Origin: Rhabdornis inornatus
Taxonomy: Eukaryota; Chordata; Aves; Passeriformes; Rhabdornithidae
Assembly (NCBI GenBank): GCA_013397075.1
Contig: VWZS01001992.1
Location: 1-64,000, forward strand
DNA length: 64,000 bases
Reading direction: 5' to 3'
Part shown: positions 48,975 through 62,200 of the stretch, piece after piece
Numbering within the stretch: the first letter of the stretch is position 1
Layout: every line of letters starts with the position of its first letter
Notes under the pieces: model-generated
What the model was told of the DNA's origin: nothing
Seen by the model: the letters and a program-made list of their open reading frames with translations, nothing else
Databases searched by the model: none
Position numbers and translations under genes: made by a program

Positions 48975-49110
48975 AAAGTGCTGACCCAGCTGGTTAGAAC
49001 ATGAGGCTAACACCACCAAAGTTGTGGTTTCAATCCCCACATAGGCCCTTCAGCTAAGAGTGATCCTTGTTGGTCCCTTCCAACTGGGAATATTTTGTGA
49101 AATAGCTAGG
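48975..49110 (+). mobile_element. tRNA-derived SINE with a CR1-like tail (TguSINE1-like)
   Basis: The head resembles tRNA-Ile: an A-box-like TGACCCAGCTGG at 48982-48993, then GGTTAGAAC, an anticodon-arm region GAGGCTAACACCACCAAAG, and a B-box-like GGTTTCAATCC at 49025-49035. The rest, with GTTGGTCCCTTCCAACTGGG and AATATTTTGTGA, matches the CR1 3' end by which such SINEs borrow CR1 reverse transcriptase. The sequence is too diverged to be a working tRNA. The architecture is that of the SINE described from zebra finch; I could not align it to a library. Confidence 0.75.
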
Positions 49111-49156
49111 CTTTTGTTTGGGGAGTTTGGTGGTTTGGGTGTGATTTTTTTTTTTA

Positions 49157-49180
49157 AATTATTTATTTATTTATTTATTT
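49157..49180. repeat. (ATTT)n microsatellite
   Basis: About five and a half ATTT units after a T run, in the 0.7-kb gap between the tubulin gene and the HPS3 CpG island. This gap otherwise holds only the SINE. Confidence 0.9.
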
Positions 49181-49439
49181 AAATACAAAAAATTCTCTGT
49201 TTTTCACACGGAGAGACTAGAAGAACCCAGGTTTCAGTAGCCTAATGCACTAGGCACACTCCTGCCGGCGGTAACGGCTCCAAGCCGGGGCAAAGTGAAA
49301 GCTGCGCCGCACATAAACCACCGCCCAAACACTTGTCAGCAAGGTCTTCAATTTATGAGCCACCGTTGCCAGTCGGTCTCACACTCCTCAAGGATCACTT
49401 CCAGTTCCTCTTCCCACTCGAGAGCTCCACCAGTTTATG

Positions 49440-50200
49440 GCGCTGCCGGCCCAGCTCTACGCTGCCGGCCCAGCCGCACACCGCACGCTGCCGGCCGAGC
49501 CCAGCCCCGGCCCCGCTCAGCACCGCGTGGAGGCGGCTCTGCCCAGCGCGGAAGTGCCGGGCGCCGCCCCGGCAGGCTGCGGGTACTCTCAGCTGCTGCA
49601 GCGGAGCTTTTCGGGACCATGGTGCAGCTTTACAACCTGCACCCCTTCGGGTCGCAGCGAGTAGTGCCTTGCAAGCAAGAACCAGCGCACTTTTGCTGTG
49701 GCCAAGACGTGCTGTTCGTGGCCAGCACGGCGGCCAGCTGCAGGGTGGAGGTGTTCGCCGTGCGCGAACAGGGCCGCTGCGAGGCCCTGGGCTCCTTCGC
49801 CACGCTGGGTCCGGTGCTGCGCATGGCGCACAGCTCGGCAGGTCAGTCCTGGCGATCGCTGGGTCCGTGAGTGCTCGGCTGGGGGGGCCAGGACGCGTCA
49901 CGCTCGAGTGCGTGGAGCGGCCCTGGGGCTGCGCCGGGCGGGGATGGGGGGCCGGCCGGGCCGGGGGAGGGGGGCTGCGGGAGGCGCGCGGTGAACAAAG
50001 CCGCTCGGGCTCCACCGCGGGATAAGGACCTGGCCTCCCCCTCAGGCTCCCCCCCAGGCTACTTCCGAGCCGGGGCGCGCCTGCTGGAGCGGGCCGGCCA
50101 GCGGGCCGAGCAGGGAAACGCTGGCCGGTCCCAGCGCCGGCGGTCGGGCCTGCCGAGGGAGGGTGGGAGCTGCACCTCTCTTCGTCGTCTGCCTCCGCCG
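49440..50200. promoter_or_regulatory. HPS3: CpG island over the HPS3 promoter and first exon
   Basis: GC-rich from about 49,440 to 50,200, spanning the HPS3 start codon and the start of intron 1. I see no TATA box upstream of the ATG, so a dispersed housekeeping-type start is likely. Long open frames in several phases here are compositional. Confidence 0.8.
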
Positions 50201-53200
50201 TGGTTGTGGTCTGTGCTCTCGACCCTGCTTTTGGTTTTTTTTGGTTTTTTTTGTTTTTATTTTTTGTTTTCAGAGCACGGAGTGGGTGGTCGTTCCAGCC
50301 CATTCCACAGCTCCTCATGAGTCTATTGGTCTGTTGCTTTCCATGGTCTGTAGAGAACAAAACATTTCGTTCATTAATGGATACGAGAAGGCGAAGGGTG
50401 GGAGGAATCTTGTATGCAATCACAACTTGTAGGGAGGATTCACGTAGGAGTTACTCTGGACCTACATCTTTAAGTCCTTGTTGCTTTTAGTGATGCGTGA
50501 AGTGTGCACTACCCAGCAAAGAAACTTGCGCTTTTAGAGAAAAATTGGTGAAAACTGATTTTGGAATTTTTTGTAAGAATTGAGGCTTGAAGATGTTCTT
50601 TGTAGCATACTACAGCAGGTAAAGAGCTCAGAAACTGTAATCTATTTTTTAATGATATATCAGTATGACTGCTTTCTTTTAAGGAGACTATCTGGTGACA
50701 ATTGAAGAAAAAAACAAAACAACTTTCCTAAGAGCATATATGAACTGGAGATGCATGTCTGCAGGGAGTTCTCGCGTGTGTGTTCGGATGGTTGGTCACA
50801 AGATGGAAGAGTCATACAGTGAAACCTTAAAAGAACAGATGTCAGTTGTTGAAATGCCGCTTTCAGATCCTCCACTGTGCATTTCATGTTGTTCTGTGAA
50901 TGGAGATCTTCTTGTGGGCTGCAAGAATAAACTAGTCATGTTCTGTTTGAAATACCAGGTCATAAACCAGAATTTGACTGTGTTAGATTTTGAACGCTCC
51001 TTAATTTTGCATATTGATAACCTCATTCCTGCTGAAGTTGCATATTGTGCCAGACATATAGCCATAACAACAGAGCTGGATGTTCTAATCCTGAAACTGG
51101 AACTGGTCCAGCAAAGTGCAGATGGGACCCAGCAATGTGCTCAGAGAGTCAGTGCACCAGAAAAGGCTGTGGATGGAGGTAGGTGCTGAAATAATTAATT
51201 TTTTTTTTTTTTTAAATCTCCATGAATCTGCTAATTTATTCCCGTTGTGAAGGTAGTCTTGAAAAAGGTCTTTGACCTTCAGAAAATATTTCCAGATTGT
51301 GCTATCACTGACTATCAGCTGAATGTTCTAGAGCATGAATAGTTGTACCAACCTGCAGTTGGAGGTAACAGTTCAAACAATTGTGCCATCGTGCTGCACA
51401 CTTAGAGAATAGTACAGCCTCTGCAAGCATAGAATTAGGTCCCTGTTTAGGGTGGGCCAAGTTAAAGGGGTAGTAGTTCAGTGTGCTATATTCAGAAAAA
51501 TTATTCTATCAATGTCACTGCCTAAGTAACTGGCTTACACAATTAAGAATGTTTCTGTTGTGATGCCTGTGTACTTTTGTAACTGTTAGGCTCAGAACCT
51601 GCCATAATCAAGCAAATTCTCCTTTTTCAGTCCTTTATCTTATTTGAGGATTTGCCTTAGAAATCTATCTAGAAATCCCAGAGACAGATGTACTCAGGAT
51701 GTTTCATTCCTGTGTATTACAGGATATCAATCCATATGTAATCAGTTATCAATTCCCACTTTTCCAAATATTTATGTATCAGATCAACACCAACAAACGT
51801 TGGGAAGGTCCATCCTTTATAATTGAAGAAACATAAAGGGATGGTCCTTTAGAAATGGAAACTGTACCTAGAAAAAATTTAAAGGTAAATAAGACTTTTC
51901 ACATTTGGACAATATAAATGCAGTGTTCTTTACTGAGTGAAGATGGGTCTTTTCTCAGCTAAAGGTGTCCTGCTCCTAGTATTTTTTTCTTACTAAAAAC
52001 TACATAGAAAAGTTCCAGTTACTTTCTTAGTGTTATTAGGATTTGCTTTCCAGGACTTAAGTGAGTTGTTAAAAATAACACAATTTCCTGTGATAGCTGC
52101 CTTTGCCTTCTCAAAATCTCTTCAGCCAAAAGTCAGCATTTTTTGATGACCAGCCATTTGCAACATTGGTTGCCTTTGACTCACCTTCTAATGAACAGTT
52201 TACCTGTTTGGGGTTTTTTTCCAGAAATCTTGACTCTTAAGTATTCAGACTGTTGAGGCTTAAGTAGGAATTGTCCCCACTTTCTAGTACAGCTGTTTTC
52301 AAAATCTTGTGGTTTGAGGAAGCCAATGCTAGCAGGGTAGCTGTAATTGACGAATTTAATTGATATTGTCATACCATTTTCTTACTGCTGCATGGGATGG
52401 TTTGAACAATTAAGATAACATTTTCATTGCTCAGGTGTGAAAGATGAAAGTCCTTCAACACATCCTTTACAGCTTGAATTAGATGAGTTCATCATATGTC
52501 AGAAGCCAGTGGAACTCCTTGGGGAAGAAAGTAAGCTGTGTGAGATACCCGTCACACTGGAATCCACGGAGTTACCTACAGCAGACACAAAGCATTTCCA
52601 AGTGCAGTATCTGCTTTTCAGGTATTATGGATGTATTTTCCCTTTTATGGGTTAATTTACTACAAAAAAACAAACTGAGTTGTGTGTTTTGTCTTTTCGA
52701 AAGGAAGCTCCTGGTATTTTGACTTCTGGGGTTTTTATAAGGTTTGGTGTTTCTTTTGAACTGAGGAAATTATGGGATACCAAAGAAACTCCATTTTTTA
52801 GTGTACTGGAATATTTCACTTGGAAGGGATCTGCAGCAATCATCTAGTGCAACTGCCTGACCACTTCTGGGGTGAGCCACTATTAAAGCATATTATTAAG
52901 GGCACAGTCCAAACGCCTCTTTAATAATGACAGGTCTAGGGCATCAACCACCTCTCTAGGAAGCCTGTTCAGTGTTTCACCATTCTCGGTAAGAAAATGC
53001 TTCCTCATGTCAAGTCTGAACCTCCCATGGCACAGCTTTGAGCCTTTCCCAGGTGTCTTGTCCCAGGATCCCAGGGAGGAAAGTTCAGCACCTACCTCTC
53101 CAGGTCCCCTCCTCCAGAAGCTGATTTAGTCTTCCTTTTTCATCAAAATTTCTATCAAAAGCTGAGGAAGAATTGGTGTCAGGGTCCAACAGTGAATTCC

Positions 53201-56200
53201 AAAGCAAAGCAGGGAAAAGGATGATACGTAATAGGAAAAAAATAGTATTAAGAGATGGCATGATGTTCCATATAGCTCAGTGGACTAAAAAGAAAGAGGA
53301 GAAAAAAAAGTTAAATTGAGGTCAAAATAAATTGTGGGATTTCTTCAGTGATGTCAAACTTTGACATGCATCTTGCAGACAAGCAAAGAGAGGATTTCGG
53401 TTGTAGGAATAGAGTTCTATCTAGCTGTGCCATGTGCTTCTTGGCATTGCTCTACTAATGGCATTGGTAGTAGGAGCATGCATTCTTGTTGAGTTTTAAA
53501 ACATGAGCTGTGTAGCCAGTGCTGTTTATTTGTCCAAGGTATATCATCATAATTTCTCACTGCAGTCCCACATTGTTTCGGACTTCTTTCCTAGACGTTT
53601 TGCACCCGACCAGTCGCCTTTTGGGTTTTGTGAAGAGACAAAGTTGCACTCTATTCAACTGCTTCCTGTATACCAGACAGGTATATGGATATGCATGAAT
53701 GCACAATGGAACTGTGTCACAGGAGACTTGTGAAAGGAAAGAGCTTCTTTGTGTATCCTGTTTTGTACACTATGTGATTTCTGTATAATTTGTTTAGAAA
53801 TTGAGACATTTCCTCCCTTTTCAGTGATGTAAACTGAGCTTCTGTTAACAGAAGTCTTTTAATTTCTCCAAGTTCTACATAAACCTTGAACTAAAATACC
53901 AATTCAACACACCAAAAGTGTGACTAAATCAGCTTTTATCAGTTCTTTGCCAATAAATTTTGTGTTGCAAAACAGTCACCCTTTACATAGCATTAATAAA
54001 ATTCTCCTTAGTGTTACAAGATACTAGACTGCCACTCAGCCAGCCAAGGAAATCAGAGTAGTAAACCTTAATAATCACTAAGCTACTGGTTACCTTTCTG
54101 AAGGGCCTTAACTAAAACTGGAAGGGATGAATGCAGATTTTAGGGGTTCACTAGCTCAAGCCCCAAAAGACCCATGGAAGAATTTAATGCTGTATGTTAG
54201 CAATCAGATTTCATAGAATCACAGAATGTTCTGAGTTGGAAGGACCATCAAATCCAACTCCTGCCCCTGTGGAGGAGAACCCCAAGAATCACACCAAGTG
54301 CCTGAGAACATTTTCCAAATGCTTCTTGAGCTCTGACAGGCTTGGGCCGTGACCACTGCCCTGGGGAACCTGTTCCAGTGCCTGACCACCCTCTGGGGGA
54401 AGAACCTTTTCCGAATACCCAATCTAAACCTCCCCTGACACAGGTTTATGCCATTCCCTCAGGAACTGCACATAGAATGCTCTTAGGTCTCTCTTCAGTC
54501 TCCTCTAGGCTGAGCAAACCAAGTGCCCTCAGCCACTCCTCCTATGGCCTCCCCTCCAGACTCTTCACCATCTTTGTAGCCCTCCCTTAGTCTCTTCTCT
54601 AATAGGTTTATATCCTTCTTGTATTGTGGTGCCCCAAACTGCCCCCAGGACTCAAGATAATGCTGCCCCAGTGCAGAGCAGAGCAGGACAATCCCATCCC
54701 TGCCCCCTCAGCAATGCTGTGCCTGATGCATCCCAGGATATGGTTGGCCCTTGACTTTCACTGACTGTTCAGTCAGTTTGAGATGGTTTACTGTCTGCTA
54801 AGTAGCAATGCCTCATTTAACTTGCAGTTGACTGAAAAGAATGAGCTACTTGCCATTTAACTCCAGCTGTCTTATGCTCTTACGTGATTTACAGGCTTTG
54901 ACAAGAGGATCTGTAGAATATGAACACAGCTGTTACCTGCTAAAATGGCATCCTAATAAATTCTGCCATTTGCAGCCTTTTCTTCCCTCAAGAAATGACC
55001 TATTTTTTTGTGAGCTGCAGCTCTGGATGATCGTTCATTCCAATTTAAAAGTAATTGTCTAAGATCAGGCTTTCAGTCCATGGATGCTTAGTTGCAGTGA
55101 ATTTAGGACTCTCTAATGCTGTTACATCTATAGAATTTATTCACATCTTCACATGGGTGCTGCATCCGTGTTTTTGTGAAAATGCTTCCAAATGAGATAA
55201 CATGTCATTCAATTTTCTGACATGTGCACGGAGCTTCATATAAAACTTTTTTTACTAGCTGCTAAGAAAACTAGTCTGCAACTTGGGCAGGTATGATTGT
55301 ATCTTTTAGGCTTCAGGCTTGGAATGGAATTGCCAGGTTTTTATTTATGAAGTACATAAAATGCCTTTCTCGTTGTTACATCTAGGAATTTCTTCAAGAG
55401 CCTATGAGGAAACAGAGAACAAGAGAAAACTTCTGAGTCTCTTCTGCTTTTTCTCTTTACCTCATGTTGGATATCTCTACTCTATTGGGAAGTTAGTAGA
55501 ACTAATTTCTACTTACCAATATTCAGAGAAGTCAGAGCAGGCAGTCCTCACTCCACAGTTCCTGCACGTCATTACAAGGTACTATGTTTATGGTTTTACT
55601 GATAATATTACTATGCTTCTTTATGCTGCTGTCCTTTCTAAATTTTTTTTTTTTACCTCGGATACATCCTTCATAGCCTTCTGGAAATCTCTGGGCAGGC
55701 TCATGTGCTAGTTCAGCATACCACTCCTGGTTGGGCTTTTAAGCCCATTTCTTGAAAGGTAAAAGAGCTGATGCGCTGTAGTCTTGGCTACTTGTTTTTT
55801 CAAATCTTAATTTATTTCCTTCGTTGTTGTGTTTTCTTCTTTTCCTCTAGTCAGAACCTGCAGTGCTTCACAGTGCGATGCAGTGCAGCAGCAGCTCGTG
55901 GTGAGGATCCATATATTGACACGACCATGAAGGTATATCATATGTCATATATCATATATATCATACCATATATCATATACCATATATCATATGTCATATA
56001 GCAAAGGTACACTTCTCATTACCTCACTGGTAGAATGGGGGTAGTGCTATGGCACTTTGTTGACTTACATTTTGAAATCCTGTTAGCTTATGGTGGCTGA
56101 ACCAATAAAATAACATCCAGAATAAATGGCACGTTGTATTTTGGTGGTCTGCAGATGTCCCAATGAAACAATCTATTATTGCCATGTAAAATTTTAGACC

Positions 56201-59200
56201 ATTAGTAGAATATTTTCAAAAACATGAAAAGCTATAAAATCACTTATTTTTTGAACTAAATTCCATGCTTTTCTCTATGAAACTGAACAAAGGGTGCAGA
56301 GTTTTCTTTTATTGTATAATGTTTCTTTCTCTTAGGTGTCCTTGACAAACCAGCTTCTCTAAGAGGCACATAGGCAATCAAACAAGTCTGCTACCAGATA
56401 CTTAGGGCGTGTTTTTTTAGGAGGAGGCTTTTGATCCTTGGAGGTCTAAACTTTCTGCCTTCTTTAAATTGTTTATCAGTAAAAAGCTATTGAATGTAAA
56501 GATTGTGATACACATTAATAGAAGTAGTAGGAAAGTTAGACAGATATGTATTTTAAGACAGCATTTAAGGATTTCTTCTGAGTGTGTAGACAGCAGACAT
56601 AAAGAAGCCATGGGAGAGTAGAAGTTTCATAAAATTTTCAAGAGCCAAACGTGTATCTTCTGCTCTGGATAGCTAAGATCAGCATGTGACACAATCTCAC
56701 CTGTCCATTCTCCAGTCTCAGTTTTCTGCATTTTCACTGCGGGTTACATTGAAATCCATCACAGTTCCTCCAGTCAGCCAACAGGCTGCTTCCTGTGTCT
56801 GTAGGAGTTTTGGAGAGGTGTGAAGGCTGCAGTCCTAGGCAGATTTCTGTGCTGCAGCTTGCCATCCACAGTGTGCCCACCCATTCTGGCATGGATCCCT
56901 CCATGGGCTACAGTCCCTGTGCTGGTGTGAGTCGTTCACGGGCCGGTTCCCTCATGGGTGTCCCAGTGTGAAGTTTCAAGTGTTACGGTGGTTATTTTTA
57001 TTATTTGGTATTAGTATTTTTCCTGCTATGTTTTTTTAACCAGTTTTAGAGCTGCCTCATTCTGGGTCTCACTAGCCCAGGGCAGTCTAGACCACTGTAG
57101 ACCTCTACCTCTTACAAGAAGTATTGAGGTGTCTTCAAAAAGCAGGTTACACATATAATGCTGTGTTGTCTTGTTTCACTGTGTATGTTAATTTGTAAGT
57201 GTAGTATTTTATCTTTTTAAAGACATAAATTTAGAATATTTCTGTGCAAATGAAGTTGCATTTTTCAATTTTTGGTCTAGTATAGATGATAGCATAAAAA
57301 AGTGCATGTAGAGCAAATCGGGGAAATAATACTGTCTATGTAAGGTAACAATAGGCAAGCAAATATAATACTGCTATCTGTAACTGCTTTTTATAAGCAA
57401 CTGAAATCAAGAGTTTTATAACCAGGCAGTCTTTTAAAATTTGGCCAAATTCAAACTATTCAGTATAAAGTTTTCTGCGTTAGGTGTTTCTGTGTTACCT
57501 CAAGTTCAGTTATTTTGAGAAACATAGCTGAAACTGTGCAGTTGCTTTGAAAAGTGAAGTAATTGTTTTCCCACTCCTTGTTAAATTAATCTTGTAAGTA
57601 ATTTATGAGTATTTTTATTCTTGCTTAAACGAAGCACTCAGGAAAGACAGTGGATGTTTTTATTTTACAAAAGTTACTTTTTTTCTGATTTATTTAAAAA
57701 CTTAACATACATTACCAAGTGAAATTACAAAACAGTCACTTTCCTTTGTAGGCTTGTCCACCTGTCACACTGGATGTCTGTACATTAAGAATGCAGCTTT
57801 TTATAGGACCGAGAGCTATCTGTCATTTCAAAAACCATATAATTCTTTTGACTAAGGCAAACACTGAAGATATTACTGAAAGAAGAAAGCCTACAAGAAG
57901 GATGCTGTAAGGATTTGTGTCTTTAAGGGAGATGATACTTAGAGCTCTGAGTACAGTGCTGAACCTGTGGATATTGCAATTTAAGAGTGGTTCCTCTGTT
58001 GAAAAGCTCTTTAGAAATAATTGCCTTAGTAATTGAGAAGAGCAGTCAAGCTTTTTTATTTTCAATTCTATTGTATTTACTGACATAGAAGAAATGAGCA
58101 TGAAGTCACAAATGCTTGTAATCAACAAATTGTTAAAATAACATCACTAAGAATTTATCCTGAGAATTAAATAAAAATTTATCTTAAGAAAATAATGTAG
58201 AGTACCAAAAAAATGTAGTGCCAAAGCTGCAGGTTACAAAGTATGTTACAGCACAAAATTAAATGTCTTATCTTTGGCTAATGATTCTTTCCAAGAAAGT
58301 TGAGAACATCACTGTAGTTATCCATGACAAAAGTTGGATCAGACTTTGCCCCAAGTTACTGTTGTAGCATGTGTGTAGCCAGAGGCATATGTGGCTTTTT
58401 ACAAGTTTCTATAGAAAGTGCTATTCCCTTTCCATTTTTGGGGGCTTCTCATAAAACACCTAAGCAGCTATTCTAAACAGCTATTCAGAAATCACATTCA
58501 TTAAAGTCAGTTTAAGTTAATTAACAAGACTGGGAGACAGCTTTAGTTGATTGAAGAGTTCTTTGAACCAGTATTTCTTAAAGTCTAGAGCAGACATTAT
58601 TCAGAAGAAGACAAGGAGAAGCCTGTCAGGAAAAATGACTATTCAAAATACTGTAGTTTTCTTGTATGAAATAAAACTACATTTTCTGCCAGTTGTGTTG
58701 TTTCAAATACTCTTAATTGGCATTTGAAGAAGATACGCCTTCTGTAAAGGACGCAAGTTGAACAAATACTAAGCTACGTAGCATCATAATTTGAAAATAA
58801 AGATGTGAACATCTTTGCATCTGTACAGTTAAAATAAAATTAAAAACCAGAACAAAAAGAGTGTGTTTTCCTACAGTGTTTTCAACCCTAAGGGCTTTAT
58901 AGACGGAGACAGTAGAATTTTAGAATAAAAGCGTTCTGATACCTCTTTATGCTGTGTCTTGGCAAACACTTTGATAGAGCTGCAGGGGCAAACATGCGCT
59001 AAGTCGTTACAGGAGATGAGACAGCTAATTTAAATTACTTAACTGTGCAAGGTCTGGATAAGGCCCTGGGCAGTCGGACCTGTTCAGTGGGTGGCATCCC
59101 ATGCCTATGACAGGAGGATTAGAACTAGATGATCTTTAAGGTCCAAGCCAAGCCATTTGATGATTCTCTGATTCCGGATACTCCCTGGTGTTAAGCAGAG

Positions 59201-62200
59201 GAGATGTAGTGGACAGTTCTGATGATTACTCTTATGTATGAACATGTCTATCCTTGCTCTGTTATTAGCCATTATGACCTTAAATTCACAGCTTAACTCT
59301 CCAGCACTTACTGGTCTGCAAACATACCTATTGATGCATTTGAACTACAAAGTGAGTGGGATTTTTTTGGTTGCAGAGTGTTTATTTCAACACTGACAAC
59401 TTAACTCTTTTCTCTAGTTCCAGAAAGGCTGACAGCGTCAAATCCAGAACAAATCCGGAGTCAGAGCCTGGTTGGAATTTATATATTATAGACACTGTTT
59501 CAACAATTCAGCTTTACAGAGAAATGGTATTGCCCAACTCCCACTTTTGTTGTTTGCTAACTAAAAATAAGTACTGTTAATTAATCTCTGATGCATGTCA
59601 TTCTTGAATCTTGTGTAATGTATTTCTTGTGACTAGCCCATAATCCTGTTTCAAATGGCTGCTGTCCTCATTAGAATTGTTCCTATATATTCTTAATTTT
59701 TGTCAGCAGCCTAAGTATATCCTGTGTCTGTTCTAGGTAGATTATAGTAGAACTTATGAAAATGTTAAAACTGAGAGCTGCATCCATCTTCTAAGTGAGG
59801 CTCACTTACTGGTCAGAGCAGCTATAATGGACCCTCATTTCCTTAAATCAGATGAGAAGGAAGATCTTCTAAGAGCATTCAGAGAAAGTTGTGCCTTCTT
59901 GGGAGACTGCTACAGCAGGTATGTTTTAGGTGTCAAAGTGGCATAGGTGAGCTGTGTTTCCAGTAGTGTAACCTTAAAATGAAAATCCATAATGCTCTGC
60001 TATTTTACATTAGCAATGCTTTGCTATTTTATATTATTTTTGCATATGTATTATAAACTTTTCTGTTTGACAAAACAAGCTTAATCTAGTCCTCTCTTCA
60101 GTCTCTGGTTGTCTTTATTGTCATTAAACAGAATTCAATTACTCATAATGATGTTGAATTCAACAGAATTATGTTGAATGTGAGCAATATATCAGATAAC
60201 TGGTGTGCCTGCGATTTGGTTTGATGTGGTTTTATTTCTTACAAAGAGTGGTGGCAAAAGCATTGCCCTTAGTTGTTTTGTTATTTTTTTCCTTCCTCTC
60301 CATTTCCTTCAGGTTTGACACAAAGGATTACCACCTTGCTTTGCCATACTACAGAATGTCAGGTTTATCCATGACTGAAGTTTTGAAGAGACTAGTTTCA
60401 GAAGGTGATGAAATACAGACATACGAGAGAGGATTTATATTTTACTTAACTCATTCTCTTAATGAAGACGCAAATGAAGAATTAAGTAAGGTAAAAATAA
60501 GTTGGTTTATTTGTAATCTGCTAATTTAGTTCTGGTTTTAAGAATTGTGTATCAAATATTAATCACTTTCCCTTTGAAAATGTTAAGCTGCTTTTTTAGT
60601 TTTACAGCTATTCTTTTTCACATTATTTTTATTTTCCCATTTTTGTTGAATAGCAAGCAGCACCTGTGATGCTTTGGACTGCATTTAAGCAACATCTTAC
60701 AGGTTTGGCTATCATGATGCATGTTGCTATGATCTGGTTGCCACTTGCACAGAGACACTGCTGTTTTAGGAAAGCCCTGCCTGAAGTTTATGTCATCTCT
60801 CATTTCTGTAGCAAAACAAACTGTTTCTTTGGTCATTGCTAAGTTGTACAGATTGCTAAAAACAATTCATTTTGATGGTAGATGTTCTCCTAGCATGCGA
60901 GAATATGGGATGATTTCTATCACTACCAGACAAAAATCCTTTATTTCTACCAGTAGGGAGGAGAGAGGCAGGGAAGGCGCAGTGATTTGATAGCTAAGCT
61001 GAACTTGTCTGTTTTAAAAGAGTACAAACAAACCAGCCACAAAAAACGAAACAACAGAACTGCACTACTTTCATATGCTATAGAAGAATGTATATCTGAA
61101 AAGGTCTAAACTGTCAAATGCCTTTTATTTCAATAGGAATCAGGAAATAAAGTTCTCCAGATATTCTATCAAGCGGACCCTGTGCAGCTGCCTCATATCC
61201 TTTGCAGTCCCAGCATGAGAAACATATGTCCTTTGACAGCTGTGAAGTATCTTCAGAAAGTAGAAAAGATGATGCCATCAGTAGTCCTGACACTTACTAA
61301 GGCTTTCTTGGCTCTGAGAATGGGAGATCTGACAATGTATGAACATGAAATGGACTCCTATAAGGAGGTAAAGTATGCCAAGAGCATGAGCTATTCATGC
61401 TTTACAAAGTCCAAGTCAATAGTTTGACTTGTAGTTGCATTTTCCAGTAAAAGAACCTTCCGACCACTCCTCTTACCCCTGATATGCTGTGTAGGCTTCA
61501 CTGAATGTCTACAGCAATAGTAGAACGGAGGGCTGACATACCATGGGACTGTACAGTTTGCCGTGCAGGTAGGGTAGTCTTGTCTTGGCAAAGACTTACA
61601 AAATCAGCAAGTTTTGAAGCTCTTAATTCTTGATCAATTAGATGCTGTTTTACTGGGATGTAACCAACTCTGCCAGTGCTCTTCAGTTGCATGGGGGGAT
61701 TGTATAGTAGCATTTCTGCATCTCTCGACCTGAAATTAATATGTGATATGCCCATCAAAACACCATCTATATGCAAACAGCCATTATAAAATGGCTCTTG
61801 AACAGAGTATTTGTCCGTTGTGCTCATAGACTGAAGTTTCTCTATGCAATTTCACATCTGTGGAATCAAAGCACGTAACTCTTATTAAGACCAGATCAGA
61901 ACCTACTTCAGAGCTGTTAAAGTAAGAATTCCTCATAGTTGGGGGCAAAAATGTTAGTGGAGCTGTCTCTGCCATAGATGTTCACATGTGTGAGGCCAGT
62001 CTGTAAATTACTTCTTGTTGAATTTGTTCAAGACTGTGGAATATTCAAAGGTAATAGAATTTGAAACAGAGACTTCTTATAGTGGGATATTGGGAGTCTA
62101 AACACTTTTAAAATCAATGGATAGCTCTTTTCAAAGTTAGATACCATGCTGTGGTGGAAGAAGTCCTGCAGAGTTTTTAAAGTAAGGCGTTTTTGAGTTG

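Noticed and set aside
48961..49060. A tRNA-Ile gene
   Set aside because: The acceptor stem does not pair, the A and B boxes are mutated, and a CR1-like tail follows. It is a SINE rather than a tRNA gene.
49395..50423. 342-codon open frame on the minus strand over HPS3 exon 1
   Set aside because: Antisense of a CpG island and HPS3 exon 1. Low-complexity Pro, Ala and Arg composition and no recognisable domain or splice context.
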